A program made the translations under genes and the position numbers. This document shows positions 40,424 to 50,855 of a stretch of DNA of 64,000 nucleotides, in pieces (position 1 is the stretch's first letter; the number at the start of each line of letters is the position of its first letter). The stretch is from NCBI RefSeq assembly GCF_014841215.1, contig NZ_JACYTR010000001.1, positions 1 to 64,000 of the forward strand. Reading direction: 5' to 3'. Source of the stretch: Pseudomarimonas arenosa (lineage in GTDB: Bacteria > Pseudomonadota > Gammaproteobacteria > Xanthomonadales > Xanthomonadaceae). Under the pieces are notes generated by a model. The model did not search any database and was not told the origin of the DNA. It worked only from the letters and a program-made list of their open reading frames with translations.

Positions 40424-40873
40424 TCAGTCAGCGCCCGACTCAGTCGCCTGCAGCAAGATCTGGCGCAGGCTATCCGGCATCCGGGTTGGCTTGAAGCTCG
40501 AGGCCACCAGACAGCCGACACGAACCTGGGCAGTGGCGATCGACTCGTCCTCGCCCTGACGCAAAATGCTCTGGCGAAAATCAAGACTGGCCAAGCCCAC
40601 CCGCACTTCGTCCACGCGCACTACCAGCTGATCGTCCAGCCGGCTGGCACGCCGGTAGTCGGTGTGCATCGATCGAATGGCGAACACGCGGTCGAACTCA
40701 TGACGAAAACGCTCCTGCGCAATACCGAGACTGCGCAACCATTCGCTGCGGCAACGCTCGAAAAAGCACAGGTAATTGGCGTGATACACTACGCCGCCAG
40801 CGTCGGTATCTTCCCAATAGACGCGTACAGGCCAGCTGAACGGCAGGCGCCCAGCGGATTCAGCGTTCATCAT
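40424..40873 (-). CDS. ybgC: acyl-CoA thioesterase YbgC
   Basis: The product has 149 residues. A hotdog-fold thioesterase with the 4-hydroxybenzoyl-CoA-thioesterase-type motif [16 protein letters not shown] (catalytic Asp) marks YbgC, usually linked to the Tol-Pal operon. ATG 40873 (or 40870) overlaps the ruvB stop by about 14 bp. Confidence 0.95.
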   Translation of the reverse strand: MMNAESAGRLPFSWPVRVYWEDTDAGGVVYHANYLCFFERCRSEWLRSLGIAQERFRHEFDRVFAIRSMHTDYRRASRLDDQLVVRVDEVRVGLASLDFRQSILRQGEDESIATAQVRVGCLVASSFKPTRMPDSLRQILLQATESGAD

Positions 40874-41906
40874 CGGTTGTCCCAAACAGATCACCGCCGG
40901 AACCGCTGGCCTTGGCCGGCGGCTTCAGACCGAGATGGCGATAGGCTTTGGCGCTCGCCATGCGGCCGCGGGCCGTGCGGATCAGAAAGCCCTGCTGGAT
41001 CAGATAGGGTTCGATCACATCTTCCAGCGTGCCGCGCTCTTCCGACAGGCCGGCGGCCAGCGATTCAACACCGACCGGACCACCGTCGAAGTTGTCGATG
41101 ATGCTGCGCAACAGGCGCCGATCCAGCTCGTCAAAGCCTTCCGGATCGACCTTCAACATCGACATCGCCGCGTCGGCGACCTCGTTGGTGATTCGCCCAT
41201 CGGCCCGCACCTGGGCGTAATCGCGCGCTCGACGCAGCAGACGGTTGGCGATACGCGGCGTGCCACGCGAGCGCTTGGCGATCTCGGCAGCGCCTTCGGC
41301 CTCGCAATCGATACCGAGAATCTGTGCCGAGCGGCGCACGATAGCGGTCAACTCGGCTGCGTTGTAGAACTCCAGGCGTTGCACGATGCCGAAGCGATCA
41401 CGCAGCGGGCCGGTCAATAGTCCGGCGCGGGTGGTGGCGCCGATCAGGGTGAACGGCGGCAGATCGAGCTTGATCGAGCGCGCGGCCGGCCCTTCGCCGA
41501 TCATGATGTCGATCTGGAAATCTTCCATCGCCGGGTACAGCACCTCCTCCACCACCGGCGACAGGCGATGGATCTCATCGACGAACAGCACATCGTGCGG
41601 CTGCAGATTGGTCAGCAGGGCAGCCAGATCGCCGGCACGCTCGATCACCGGCCCTGAGGTCTGCCGCAGCTGCACGCCCATCTCATTGGCAATCACATGC
41701 GACAGGGTGGTCTTGCCCAGGCCCGGCGGGCCGAAGATCAGCACATGATCCAGCGCCTCATCGCGCCGTTTGGCCGCTTCGATATAGATCTTCAACTGCT
41801 CGCGCACCGGCTGCTGGCCGAGGTATTCATCCAGCCGCTTGGGGCGAATCGATGCTTCGAGCAATTGCTCGTCGCGATCGGCGTCGGTGGAGATCACGCG
41901 ATCCAT
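40860..41906 (-). CDS. ruvB: Holliday junction branch migration ATPase RuvB
   Basis: The product has 348 residues. Walker A GPPGLGKT, Walker B DEIHRL, and GATTRAG and ARDYAQVR motifs with a C-terminal winged helix ([16 protein letters not shown]) are all present. It forms hexameric motors around DNA with RuvA. ATG 41906 is used. Confidence 0.97.
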   Translation of the reverse strand: MDRVISTDADRDEQLLEASIRPKRLDEYLGQQPVREQLKIYIEAAKRRDEALDHVLIFGPPGLGKTTLSHVIANEMGVQLRQTSGPVIERAGDLAALLTNLQPHDVLFVDEIHRLSPVVEEVLYPAMEDFQIDIMIGEGPAARSIKLDLPPFTLIGATTRAGLLTGPLRDRFGIVQRLEFYNAAELTAIVRRSAQILGIDCEAEGAAEIAKRSRGTPRIANRLLRRARDYAQVRADGRITNEVADAAMSMLKVDPEGFDELDRRLLRSIIDNFDGGPVGVESLAAGLSEERGTLEDVIEPYLIQQGFLIRTARGRMASAKAYRHLGLKPPAKASGSGGDLFGTTDDER

Positions 41907-42058
41907 GGAGTCTCGGCTGGGGTAGGCAGTGCGGGCGGCAGCGCCCGATTCAGCCGCCTACCTTAACAGGCGGCGGGGAAGGCGCAAGAGGGGGAACGAT
42001 TCAGGCGCCATAGGCTGCGCCTTGGGCGCACCGTGCATGCCTTTCCAAGCCGCCCTTC

Positions 42059-42077
42059 GGTGCGCCCGAGGCGCACC
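42059..42077. repeat. REP-like palindrome abutting the ruvA stop
   Basis: GGTGCGC-CCGAG-GCGCACC lies immediately next to the ruvA stop codon; read leftward, TAG is followed directly by GGTGCGC. Confidence 0.7.
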
Positions 42078-42668
42078 CTACTTAAGTGCCGCCTTCAACG
42101 CATGCCGAATCAAATCCTCGGCCGCCGCGCCTTCCGGGGCGCCTTTCAGCAGCCGGGTGATCTCGGCCGGCTTGTAGCCAAGCTGCTGCAGGGCAACGCT
42201 GGCTTCGCTGGCCGGGTCCTGCGGCACGGCACCGAAGCTGACGCCGGCCGGGCCGCTGCCGAAATCGGCCGCCGCGCGATCACGCAGTTCCACCACGATG
42301 CGTTCGGCGGTCTTCTTGCCGATGCCGGGAATGCGGGTCAGCGACGTCACATCGCTGCCGGCGACCAGGCGGGCGAATTCGGCCACGCTGACCCCGGACA
42401 GAATCGCCAGCGCGATCTTGGCGCCGATGCCAGAGACCTTCTGCACATCGCGAAACAGCCGCCGCTCGGCCTCGGTCATAAAGCCGTACAGGGCGACGCT
42501 GTCTTCCTTCACCGCGTAATGGGTAAACAGCACCACTTCCCGGCCCAGTTCGGGCAGGTCATAGATGGTGCTCATCGGCGCTTCCAGTTCGTAGCCGACA
42601 CCATTGACATCGATCATCAGCCAGGGCGGCTGTTTCACCGACAACACGCCGCGCAAACGTCCAATCAT
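42078..42668 (-). CDS. ruvA: Holliday junction-binding protein RuvA
   Basis: The product has 196 residues. An OB-fold start (MIGRLRGVL) is followed by two helix-hairpin-helix motifs ([26 protein letters not shown]) and the RuvB-interacting domain III. ATG 42668 overlaps the ruvC stop (ATGA). Confidence 0.97.
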   Translation of the reverse strand: MIGRLRGVLSVKQPPWLMIDVNGVGYELEAPMSTIYDLPELGREVVLFTHYAVKEDSVALYGFMTEAERRLFRDVQKVSGIGAKIALAILSGVSVAEFARLVAGSDVTSLTRIPGIGKKTAERIVVELRDRAAADFGSGPAGVSFGAVPQDPASEASVALQQLGYKPAEITRLLKGAPEGAAAEDLIRHALKAALK

Positions 42669-43237
42669 CGCCACCCTCTCCTACGCATCAGCGCCGATGC
42701 CGGCAACCCGGTCTGCAGACCGAGTCGCCGCGCATGACCGTGGGTAATCGCCACCGCCAAGGCATCAGCGGCATCTGCCTGCAGTTTGGTGCTCAGGTTC
42801 AGCAGCACGCCAACCATGTGCTGAACCTGACGTTTCTCCGCCACACCGCGCCCGACCACGGCGTTCTTGATCTGCATCGGCGAGTACTCGAACACCGGCA
42901 GATCGGCATCCACCGCAGCACAGATCGCCGCCCCACGCGCCTGCCCCAGCTTCAGCGCCGAGTCGGCATTCTTGGCCAGAAACACCCGCTCAATCGCGAC
43001 TTCCACCGGACCGAACTCGGTAATCACCGCACGCACGCCATCCAGGATGCGCTTCAACCGCGCCGGAAATTCACCCGCCTCCAGCACCACCAGGGGCTGA
43101 TGATGCACATGCACACAACGCCCCGCCGCATCGACATCCACCACCCCGATACCGGTGCGTTGCGAGCCGGGGTCGATGCCGAGGATGCGCGTGAGTGGAG
43201 CCGGGATTCGGGATTCGGGATTCGGGATTCGTCGCAC
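42665..43237 (-). CDS. ruvC: Holliday junction endonuclease RuvC
   Basis: The product has 190 residues. The RNase-H fold core ILGIDPGS carries the first catalytic Asp; [11 protein letters not shown] the Glu, and [12 protein letters not shown] the last acidic pair. The start is GTG 43237 with AGGAG about 10 bp upstream. The first 15 residues ([13 protein letters not shown]) are encoded by four GGGATTC repeats, so the intergenic repeat has been taken into the gene's 5' end. No start codon exists between the repeat and the core. Confidence 0.95.
   Translation of the reverse strand: MRRIPNPESRIPAPLTRILGIDPGSQRTGIGVVDVDAAGRCVHVHHQPLVVLEAGEFPARLKRILDGVRAVITEFGPVEVAIERVFLAKNADSALKLGQARGAAICAAVDADLPVFEYSPMQIKNAVVGRGVAEKRQVQHMVGVLLNLSTKLQADAADALAVAITHGHARRLGLQTGLPASALMRRRGWR
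43203..43231. repeat. GGGATTC heptamer repeats in ruvC 5' end
   Basis: Four tandem GGGATTC units. An inverse set (GAATCCC x5) lies 146 bp away at 43377-43412. Confidence 0.85.
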
Positions 43238-43376
43238 CAGCGTGATCGCTCCTGTTCAGTGATGCTGCGTCGCTCGCCGAACTTCATGAGCGAGCCAACT
43301 ACGCCGCGCGGTCTGTCAGCTTAGCAACAGAGCGAAGACGCAGCGCGCTCAAGTATCGCTCAGACGCACGCTCGAC

Positions 43377-43412
43377 GAATCCCGAATCCCGAATCCCGAA
43401 TCCCGAATCCCG
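43377..43412. repeat. GAATCCC heptamer repeats
   Basis: Five tandem units lie just downstream of yebC, inverted relative to 43203-43231. Confidence 0.85.
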
Positions 43413-43439
43413 GCTTCAAAGCCAATCCCGGCTTCTCGA

Positions 43440-44177
43440 TCACCATGCCTCCGGCGGCAGGTCGGCATTCGAATACACATTCTGCACGTCATCAAGGTCT
43501 TCGAGCCTATCCAGCAGTTTCGCCACCGCGATCGCTGTGTCGCCTTCGACGGCGATGTTGTTCTCGGCACGGAAGGTGATTTCGGACTCGTCGGGTGGGC
43601 AGCCGGCGGCATCCATGGCGTCTTTGACCGCCTGGTAGTTGTCGGCGCTGGTCAGCACTTCGATCGAGCCGTCGTCTTCGTTGACCTGGATATCGTCGGC
43701 GCCGGCTTCGATGGCGGCCTCGGTGATCTTGTCTTCGTCGCAGCCGGGAGCATAGCTGAGCACGCCGAGCCGGTGGAACATGAAGGCCACCGAGCCGTCG
43801 GTGCCGAGGTTGCCGCCGAACTTGTTGAAGGCGTGACGCACATCGGCCACGGTGCGTTGGCGGTTGTCGGTCATGCAGTCGACGATCACCGCCACGCCGC
43901 CGGGGGCGTAGCCTTCGAAGCGCGGTTCCTCGTAATTCACCCCTTCCAGCTCGCCGGTGGCCTTCTTGATCGCGCGCTCGATATTGTCTTTCGGCATCGA
44001 GGCGGCCACCGCCTTGTCGACCGCCAGACGCAGGCGCGGATTGCCCGCGATGTCTCCGCCGCCGCTACGCGCGGCCACGCTGATTTCGCGCACCAGTTTA
44101 GTAAACATCCTGCCCCGCACGGCGTCCTGCTTACCCTTGCGGTGCTGGATATTGGCCCATTTGGAATGTCCAGCCAC
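43440..44177 (-). CDS. yebC: YebC/PmpR-family protein
   Basis: The product has 245 residues. The family start (M/V)[14 protein letters not shown] places the start at GTG 44177; a TTG ten codons upstream is not supported by the family. [20 protein letters not shown] and [16 protein letters not shown] are present. The family acts as transcription regulators or translation factors for difficult peptide motifs. It usually precedes ruvC, as here. Confidence 0.96.
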   Translation of the reverse strand: MAGHSKWANIQHRKGKQDAVRGRMFTKLVREISVAARSGGGDIAGNPRLRLAVDKAVAASMPKDNIERAIKKATGELEGVNYEEPRFEGYAPGGVAVIVDCMTDNRQRTVADVRHAFNKFGGNLGTDGSVAFMFHRLGVLSYAPGCDEDKITEAAIEAGADDIQVNEDDGSIEVLTSADNYQAVKDAMDAAGCPPDESEITFRAENNIAVEGDTAIAVAKLLDRLEDLDDVQNVYSNADLPPEAW

Positions 44178-44287
44178 AACCTTGCTCTCGTCAAACCAAG
44201 CGGGCAATTATAGCCGGCCGCTCCCGCACATCGTCGGGCTTGCGTCTGATCAAAGGCAGCCAGGCCAAATCGCGCGACACTGGAGCT

Positions 44288-45004
44288 ATGGACGACAGCG
44301 CCAGCCCGATCTTCAGCGCTCGTGGATTGAGCAAGACCTATCGCATGGGCGAGACCGAGGTACGGGCCTTGCGCGGGGTCGATCTCGACCTGTTCGCTGG
44401 CGAATTTGTCGTCCTGCTGGGCGCCTCGGGCAGCGGCAAGTCCACTTTGCTCAATATCCTTGGCGGCTTGGATCACCCAAGCGGCGGCCAGCTGAGCTGT
44501 CGCGGCCGCCAGCTCAGCGAATTCGACGATGCCGGCTTGACCGAGTTTCGTCGGCGCGAAGTCGGCTTCGTGTTCCAGTTCTATAACTTGATACCCAGTC
44601 TGACGGCAGAGGAGAACGTCCGCCTGGTAACCGACATCGCCACCCAGCCGATGGCGCCGATCGAGGCGCTGCGTCTGGTTGGACTGGAGCAGCGCGCCGA
44701 ACATTTTCCCGCCCAGTTGTCGGGCGGTGAGCAGCAGCGGGTGGCCATCGCCCGGGCCATCGCCAAGCGCCCGGCGATCATGCTGTGCGATGAGCCGACT
44801 GGCGCGCTGGACTCCAAGACTGGGGTTCGGGTGCTGCAGAGCCTGCAGCACATCCATCGTGAGACCGATGCCCTGGTGCTGATCATCACCCACAACGCCG
44901 CCATTGCGGCGATCGCCGATCGCGTGCTGCAGATGAGCGACGGCCGGGTGGTGAGTGATCAGCGCAATAGCGCGCCACAGCCAGCCGATTCGGTGAGCTG
45001 GTGA
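44288..45004 (+). CDS. ABC transporter ATPase (LolD/MacB type)
   Basis: The product has 238 residues. Walker [11 protein letters not shown]-loop [12 protein letters not shown], signature [14 protein letters not shown], Walker [13 protein letters not shown] and the H-loop are intact. The Q-loop and signature are those of LolD/MacB/YtrE-type exporters. It begins a three-gene operon with an FtsX-type permease and a HlyD-like adaptor, divergent from yebC. The stop overlaps the permease start (GTGA). Confidence 0.93.
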   Translation: MDDSASPIFSARGLSKTYRMGETEVRALRGVDLDLFAGEFVVLLGASGSGKSTLLNILGGLDHPSGGQLSCRGRQLSEFDDAGLTEFRRREVGFVFQFYNLIPSLTAEENVRLVTDIATQPMAPIEALRLVGLEQRAEHFPAQLSGGEQQRVAIARAIAKRPAIMLCDEPTGALDSKTGVRVLQSLQHIHRETDALVLIITHNAAIAAIADRVLQMSDGRVVSDQRNSAPQPADSVSW

Positions 45005-47358
45005 ATGCACTGCAGCTCAAACTGGGGCGCGAGCTAGCGCAGATGAAGGGCCAGATTGCAGCGATCGCCACGGTACTGGCCATCGGAATCGCCATGTGGG
45101 TGATGTCGATCAGCAACTACCAGTCCTTGTCACGCACCCAGGCGCGCTTCTATGCCGAATACGACTTCGGCCACGTGTTCACTCAGCTGACCCGGGCCCC
45201 GCAAACGCTGCTGCCAGCGATTGCCGCCATTCCCGGGGTGGCGCGCGTGCATGCGCGGATCAGCGCTGAAGCACGGCTGCAGGTAGACGGCTACGCGGAC
45301 TCAGTGACAGCGCGCATAGTCAGCTTGCCGATGCAAAGCCAGGATCTTGCCGGCCGCTTGTTTCTGCGCAGTGGCGCCTTCCCGCAGCAGGATGACGAGG
45401 TGCTGCTGATCGAGGCGTTTGCCGACGCCCATGATTTGCGCCGAGGTGATCAGCTTTATGCAGTGATCAATGGCCGACAACAGCGATTGCAGGTGGCCGG
45501 CATTGTGCTGTCGCCCGAGTTCATCTATCCGATTCGGCCCGGCGACGTGTTTCCCGACTTTGCCCGCTACGGAGTGCTGTGGATGCGCCATGAGCCGCTG
45601 GCTCGCGCGTTCGACATGTTCGGCGCCTTCAACGACTTGAGTCTGTCATTGCAGCGCGAGGCGCGGAGCGAGGATGTGATCGAACAGCTCGATCGCCTGC
45701 TCGACAACTACGGCAATGTCGGCGCCCATGGGCGCGAGCTCCAGGTATCCGATCGTTTCCTCTCCGACGAGCTGCAGCAACTGCAAGTCATGGCGCGGCT
45801 GTTTGGCGGCATCTTTCTTGGCGTGGCCGCTTTTCTTCTCAACATCGTGTTGGCGCGAATGCTGCAAAGCCAGCGCGAACTGATTGGCTTGCTCAAGGCC
45901 TTTGGCTACCGTGGCCTGGAATTGGCCCGCCACTACGGCGGCTTTGCTCTGGCGATTGCCGTAGCAGGCGCCCTGCCCGGCTTGCTGCTCGGCGCTTGGA
46001 TGGGCAGCGGACTGGCGCGCCTGTACGCCGAGTTCTATCGCTTCCCTTATCTTGATTGGCAGCTGTCGCCGGGACTGATTTGGCAGGCTCTACTGTTTGC
46101 CCTGCTGACTGCCGCCACCGGCGCCGCCGCCGCGGTCTACCGCTGTTACCGGCTTCCGCCGGCGGAGGCCATGCGGCCGGAACCGCCGCCGCGCTATCAC
46201 CGCTCCGTGCTGGAATCGCCACGACTGTTGCACTGGCTCGACCTGCGCGCGCGGATGATCCTGCGCACCCTGGTCCGCCGCCCCTGGCGCAGCGCCCTGT
46301 CGGTGTTCGGCATCGGTTTGGCCGCTGGCATTCTGATCATGTCGCGCTTTCAGGCGGCGGCGGTCGAGCATATGGTGAACGTGCAGTTTGGACTGGCCCA
46401 GCGCGACGATCTGAGCATTATCCTGAGCCACCCTCGAACACTACGTTTCGCCGAGGAGCTCGCGACCTTGCCCGGCGTAATGGCAGTGGAGGTCGGCCGC
46501 ACCGTGCCGGTGAAATTGCGCAATGGCCACCGTCAATGGCAGGGCGCGCTGACCGGCCTGCCGGCCTCGGGCCAACTGCGCCGGGTGTTGAACAACGAGC
46601 TGCAGCCAATCAATCCGCCCGAACACGGATTGCTGCTGACGGGTTTTCTGGCCGCTAGCCTGGCGCTGCGCGTGGGTGATGAAGTTGAGGTGGAGGTGCT
46701 GGATGGCGCCCGTCAGCGACTGCGCCTACCGCTAGCCGGAACGGTTGACGAGTATCTCGGCGTATCGGCGTATAGCGAACGCAATGCACTCAACCGATGG
46801 CTGGGTGAGGATGCGTTGGGCAACCGCGCCTGGGTGGCACTGGCTGAAGCACAGCGCGGCGATCTGCTGGAGGCCTTGCGAGCCCGCCCGGTGATTGCCT
46901 CGATCAGCGACCGACAGGCCATGGTCAGCAGTTTCCGCCGCACCTTGGCCGAGGGGATACTGACCTTCACCCTGATCGCCAGCCTGATGGCCGCCAGTGT
47001 CGCCATTGGCGTGGTGTACAACGCGGCGCGAATCACCCTGGCCGAGCGCGGCCGCGAACTGGCCTCGTTGCGCGTTCTTGGCTATACCCGGCAGGAAGTA
47101 CGCGCGCTGCTACAAGGTGAGCTGCTCAGCCTCTCCTTGCTGGCATTGCTGCCCGGCATCGCCATCGGCTATGCCCTTTGCGCCTGGATCGTGTTCAACT
47201 TTCAGTCCGAGTTGTATCGCATTCCCTTGCTGACCACACCGGCCGCCTATGGACTGTCCGGGTTGATCGTTCTCAGCGCCACGGCGGCCTCGATGGTACT
47301 GGTGCGGAGGCGGCTGGACGGCATGGACCTGATCGAAGCACTCAAGGCGCGCGACTGA
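45001..47358 (+). CDS. FtsX-type ABC transporter permease
   Basis: The product has 785 residues from GTG 45001, overlapping the ATPase stop. It has eight or more membrane helices: one N-terminal, a set at about 265-385, one at about 425, and a C-terminal FtsX domain (about 660-775). Two FtsX/MacB domains are separated by large periplasmic loops. With the ATPase and adaptor this should form an export or lipoprotein-handling system. The substrate is unknown. Confidence 0.9.
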   Translation: MNALQLKLGRELAQMKGQIAAIATVLAIGIAMWVMSISNYQSLSRTQARFYAEYDFGHVFTQLTRAPQTLLPAIAAIPGVARVHARISAEARLQVDGYADSVTARIVSLPMQSQDLAGRLFLRSGAFPQQDDEVLLIEAFADAHDLRRGDQLYAVINGRQQRLQVAGIVLSPEFIYPIRPGDVFPDFARYGVLWMRHEPLARAFDMFGAFNDLSLSLQREARSEDVIEQLDRLLDNYGNVGAHGRELQVSDRFLSDELQQLQVMARLFGGIFLGVAAFLLNIVLARMLQSQRELIGLLKAFGYRGLELARHYGGFALAIAVAGALPGLLLGAWMGSGLARLYAEFYRFPYLDWQLSPGLIWQALLFALLTAATGAAAAVYRCYRLPPAEAMRPEPPPRYHRSVLESPRLLHWLDLRARMILRTLVRRPWRSALSVFGIGLAAGILIMSRFQAAAVEHMVNVQFGLAQRDDLSIILSHPRTLRFAEELATLPGVMAVEVGRTVPVKLRNGHRQWQGALTGLPASGQLRRVLNNELQPINPPEHGLLLTGFLAASLALRVGDEVEVEVLDGARQRLRLPLAGTVDEYLGVSAYSERNALNRWLGEDALGNRAWVALAEAQRGDLLEALRARPVIASISDRQAMVSSFRRTLAEGILTFTLIASLMAASVAIGVVYNAARITLAERGRELASLRVLGYTRQEVRALLQGELLSLSLLALLPGIAIGYALCAWIVFNFQSELYRIPLLTTPAAYGLSGLIVLSATAASMVLVRRRLDGMDLIEALKARD

Positions 47359-48524
47359 TGACACACAAGGGCCGTTGGCTGATCGCAATCGTGGTAGTTG
47401 CACTGATCGTGCTGGCGGCCTGGCCGCAGTCGCGGCCGGTGGATTCGGCCCAGGTGCAGATCGGAACGGTGCGGGCGACGGTGGAGGCCGAAGCTCGCAC
47501 GCGCTTGCGCGATCGCTATCTGATCAGCAGCCCAGTACACGGGCTGGCCCAACGACTGCAGTACGAACCCGGTGCTGTAGTGCACGCGGGACAGGTCGTG
47601 CTCAGCATCGCACCTAGCCCCAGCAGTGCTCTCGATCCGCGCAGCCGAGCCGAGGCCGAGGCACGACTGGCGGCCGCGCAGGCCGAGCGCCAGTCAGCAG
47701 AAGCCAGCGCAACGGCGGCCGACAGCGCGGCCCGACAAGCGCAGTCCGATGCCCGGCGCGCGCAACGCCTGGCCGAGCGAGGCCTGCAGGCGGCCGCGCC
47801 TACTGAACAGGCGCTTCGTCTGGCCGAACTGCGTCGGGCGGAGGCCGCCAGTGCCCGCTATGCCGTTGCCGCCGCCGATGAACAGGTGCGGCTGGCGGAA
47901 GCTGCGCTGGGCAGCTTCAGTGCTGAGGGCAGCGAGCCGATCGAACTCCGCTCGCCGATCGACGGTGTATTGCTGCGGCGTCATTACGAAAGCGAGATGG
48001 CGGTAGCGCCGGGTACGCCCCTGATCGAAGTCGGCGATCCCACCAGCCTGGAGGTGGAGGTCGACGTTCTGTCCGCTGACGCTGTGCGCCTGCGCGAATC
48101 GATGCCAGTTGAACTGCTGCGTTGGGGCGAGCCTCAATCGCTGTCGGGCCAGGTTCGGCGGATCGAACCCGCCGCGTTTACCAAGATCTCTGCGCTTGGT
48201 GTGGAAGAACAGAGGGTGTGGGTGCGAGTGAGCCTGGATGATCCGATCGAACGCTGGCAGCGCCTCGGCGATGCCTACCGTCTAACCGCGCGCTTTCTGC
48301 TTGACCAGGCCCAAGATGCCGTGCGTGTGCCGGCCAGTGCGCTGTTCCGTGCCGAGACCGGCTGGCAGGCTTTTCGCATCAAGGGCGGCCGAGCCCGTCT
48401 CACCGAAGTGGAAGTCGGCCTGATCGGCGAAGGGTGGGCGGAAATTCGCACCGGCCTGTCCGTTGGCGAGCCGGTGATACTGCACCCGGAGCGCGAGCTG
48501 AGTGATGGCGAACGGGTTGACTGA
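47358..48524 (+). CDS. HlyD-family periplasmic adaptor
   Basis: The product has 388 residues. An N-terminal membrane helix (about 7-22) is followed by a split lipoyl-like domain (SSPVHGLAQRLQYEPGAVVHAGQVVL), a long Ala/Arg/Gln coiled-coil hairpin (about 95-190), and the second lipoyl half with ELRSPIDGVLLRRHYESEMAVAPG. A beta-barrel domain completes it. ATG 47358 overlaps the permease stop (TGATG). No outer-membrane factor gene is nearby. Confidence 0.92.
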   Translation: MTHKGRWLIAIVVVALIVLAAWPQSRPVDSAQVQIGTVRATVEAEARTRLRDRYLISSPVHGLAQRLQYEPGAVVHAGQVVLSIAPSPSSALDPRSRAEAEARLAAAQAERQSAEASATAADSAARQAQSDARRAQRLAERGLQAAAPTEQALRLAELRRAEAASARYAVAAADEQVRLAEAALGSFSAEGSEPIELRSPIDGVLLRRHYESEMAVAPGTPLIEVGDPTSLEVEVDVLSADAVRLRESMPVELLRWGEPQSLSGQVRRIEPAAFTKISALGVEEQRVWVRVSLDDPIERWQRLGDAYRLTARFLLDQAQDAVRVPASALFRAETGWQAFRIKGGRARLTEVEVGLIGEGWAEIRTGLSVGEPVILHPERELSDGERVD

Positions 48525-48646
48525 ACTGGTTGTTTCGCCTAGCCCGGATCGCGCTCACAACGAGCAGTTGCGCCTGGCGAAGCACGGTCTGCTCGGCGTC
48601 GACCTGACTCAAATCCCGGCCATCGCCGCGGGCGTTCTGACCGCTG

Positions 48647-49183
48647 CTAGGACGACTGCAGCTCTGCCTCCGCATCGGCACGCGTGCGCTGCGACTCAAC
48701 CGCTTGTCGCGGCGGCGGCGTGGCCAGGCCTGAGGGCATCCGGGCACGACGCGCGCGTCGGCCCAGCACCACATGGCTGGCCACGATCAGCGGCAGCGCG
48801 GCGCCCAAGGCGAAATGCAGATTGCCGATCCACGGCCGCAAGGTTTCACCGGCCAGGTAGTACAGCACCCAGCCGCTGATCACCATGCAGGCGGTGATCA
48901 CAAGCAGCAGGATGCCCAAGCGGCGCGAGGAGCCGCTGCGCCATGCCGACGGCACATGATTGGTCCACAGGGCCCCCAGCGCCAGCAACATCAGAAAGGC
49001 ACAGGCGCCGTGCGCGGCCAGCACGGGCGATTGCCACGGATGCTTCATCGGCCCGAATTCGCCCTCGACCTCAACGAAGCGACTGAGGATGAAGAACGTG
49101 GTGCCGGTCAGCCAACTGCCTGCCAGCACCGCATACAACAAGCGGCGCAGCCAGCCTGGCATCCGAACCCGTACCCAGGGCAT
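48647..49183 (-). CDS. four-helix membrane protein (DUF4405/cytochrome b-like)
   Basis: The product has 178 residues. Membrane helices lie at about 12-34, 46-70, 83-105 and 115-135, with His residues in or near several of them (MKHPWQ, AAHGACA, NLHFALG, ASHVVLG), as in haem-bearing b-type or DUF4405 proteins. ATG 49183 overlaps the apbE stop by one base. It likely relays electrons across the membrane to or from the flavoprotein encoded upstream. Confidence 0.75.
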   Translation of the reverse strand: MPWVRVRMPGWLRRLLYAVLAGSWLTGTTFFILSRFVEVEGEFGPMKHPWQSPVLAAHGACAFLMLLALGALWTNHVPSAWRSGSSRRLGILLLVITACMVISGWVLYYLAGETLRPWIGNLHFALGAALPLIVASHVVLGRRARRARMPSGLATPPPRQAVESQRTRADAEAELQSS

Positions 49184-50109
49184 CAGCGCTCTGCTCCTGT
49201 CTGTTCGGGTTGCGGCGCAACCGGCTCCACTGAGGGTGCCCGATAGACCTTCACAGGGCGCTCGGCATCGATCTGAATCAGCGCATGAGCGCCTGCTCGC
49301 CACAACCGCTCAAGCCATGAGTGTTCAGGATCAGCGCTAAACACGGCCAGCTTGGTCAATGCATCGGCGACCATGGCGCTTTCGGCGAACACACTGACGC
49401 TGCAGGCACGTTTGCTGGCCTGGCTGCTGCGCGGATCGATCAGCAGACTCAGGTGTGCGCCCGGCGCGGCTACGCTACTGGCAACGGCGGCCGCCAGCAT
49501 CGGCGTGTGGAGGGCGACTTGATGATCGGGGCCGCGCAATCCGAGTGACTCGGTCTGCCAATGCGACAAGCGCAGATCGCCGCCGATGTTTATCCCGAGA
49601 CGCACCTCGGCGGGGGCCAGCGCAAACGCGCAGTCGATTGCATAGCCCTTGGCGATCCCCCCCAGGTCCAGCAAGGCCGGGCGCTGAAAGCTCAGTCTGT
49701 GGTGCTGCAGATTGAGATCGCACCAACGCGCTCCCGACTCCACCGCGTGGTGTCCAGGCAATGCGCCCGCGGCCGTCAGGGCAGGTGCGACGCAGATGTC
49801 GAACAAGCCGTCGCTAAGCGTGCTGAAACGCAGTGCCTGCCCGATCAGCGCCGCCGTCTCGGAGTCGAGAGCGATTTCAACGGCGCGTGCTGCTGCTGCA
49901 TTCACCTCACTTAACACACTGCTAGAGCGGTGAAAACTGTACTTGGCATCAAGGCGATCGAGTTCGGCAAACAGCGCTTGACTCAGTTCCAGCAGGCGCG
50001 CTCGGGGCCAGTCGGCCTCAAGACTGATTTCGGCGAAGCTGCCCATCAGCGGCCGGCAGCGGCGCAACGCTGCAGGGATCACCGCTGCTTCGCGATGGGC
50101 GATGTTCAC
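49183..50109 (-). CDS. apbE: FAD:protein FMN transferase ApbE
   Basis: The product has 308 residues. The pattern PLMGSFAEISLE, ALFAELDRLDAKYSFHRSSS, a DLGGIAKGYAID motif and NIGGDLR identify ApbE, which attaches FMN covalently to Ser/Thr of partner proteins. No signal peptide is evident. It overlaps the FMN-binding gene by 4 bp (ATGA), and that gene encodes the expected target. Confidence 0.94.
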   Translation of the reverse strand: MNIAHREAAVIPAALRRCRPLMGSFAEISLEADWPRARLLELSQALFAELDRLDAKYSFHRSSSVLSEVNAAAARAVEIALDSETAALIGQALRFSTLSDGLFDICVAPALTAAGALPGHHAVESGARWCDLNLQHHRLSFQRPALLDLGGIAKGYAIDCAFALAPAEVRLGINIGGDLRLSHWQTESLGLRGPDHQVALHTPMLAAAVASSVAAPGAHLSLLIDPRSSQASKRACSVSVFAESAMVADALTKLAVFSADPEHSWLERLWRAGAHALIQIDAERPVKVYRAPSVEPVAPQPEQTGAER

Positions 50110-50720
50110 AGGCGTTTGGACAGCACTTCGGCCCAGGTCGCAGCGAGCCGATTGATGCCCTCAGTAATATGCTGGCAGGACAGGGTGGCGCCGGAAATAT
50201 TCTTGATCTGTTTGTTCAGTTCCAGCTGCTCGCGATAATCGCGGCCGTGGAACTGAGCACGCCAGCGCGGATTGCGCACCTCGGAGCCGTAGGATTCGCG
50301 GTAGGTGAGCACTTCAACACCCACCACTTCGCCGCGCGGATTGAAACCCACGGCATAGTCGATGAATTCATGCTTGCCGATCACCTGATCGAGCAGAAAC
50401 CAGTCGCCCTCAGCGCTGCGCCAGGCCTTGAGCTCCTTCGAACGAACCCGCGCCTTGGACGCCGCCTTGATCGCCGCCCGCTCGATAGCGCTGAGCTGAA
50501 CGTTGTTCGGAATGAAAGCCTTACCAGGAAACATCAGCTCGCGCGCCTCGGCGGCACTGAGGAAGGTCGCCGCCCGGGACTGCCCACCCAGCAACAACAG
50601 GCCAGCGGCACCCATAGCCAGGATCAACTGACGTCGGGTGGTGTCCTGAATCGCCCGCACATCGCTGTGGCATGAACTGGGCACGTCGGATCGGTGGCGG
50701 TTTCTACTCAAGCGTAGCAC
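50106..50720 (-). CDS. FMN-binding domain protein (ApbE substrate)
   Basis: The product has up to 204 residues. A twin-arginine-like N-terminus (TTRRQLILAMGAAGLLLLGG) suggests export. The C-terminal FMN-binding domain carries the flavinylation motif ISGATLS, whose Ser/Thr would receive FMN from ApbE. The ORF start is GTG 50720; a downstream GTG near the RR motif is possible. Together with apbE and the membrane protein it forms an extracytoplasmic flavin electron-transfer unit. Confidence 0.85.
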   Translation of the reverse strand: MLRLSRNRHRSDVPSSCHSDVRAIQDTTRRQLILAMGAAGLLLLGGQSRAATFLSAAEARELMFPGKAFIPNNVQLSAIERAAIKAASKARVRSKELKAWRSAEGDWFLLDQVIGKHEFIDYAVGFNPRGEVVGVEVLTYRESYGSEVRNPRWRAQFHGRDYREQLELNKQIKNISGATLSCQHITEGINRLAATWAEVLSKRL

Positions 50721-50855
50721 TCATGATTCGGCAAGCCGGCGACGGGATTCAGCCCCGGAAACGCGAACCATTATCTTTTGCGCTCTTATCCATCGTCAAG
50801 CGCAGCGACACCAGAGCAACCCGCACAATCCTTTGGGAATCAATTCTTTGCGCAC

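Noticed and set aside
43203-43412. CRISPR-like array
   Set aside because: The units are 7 bp, directly adjacent, without spacers; they are simple tandem repeats.
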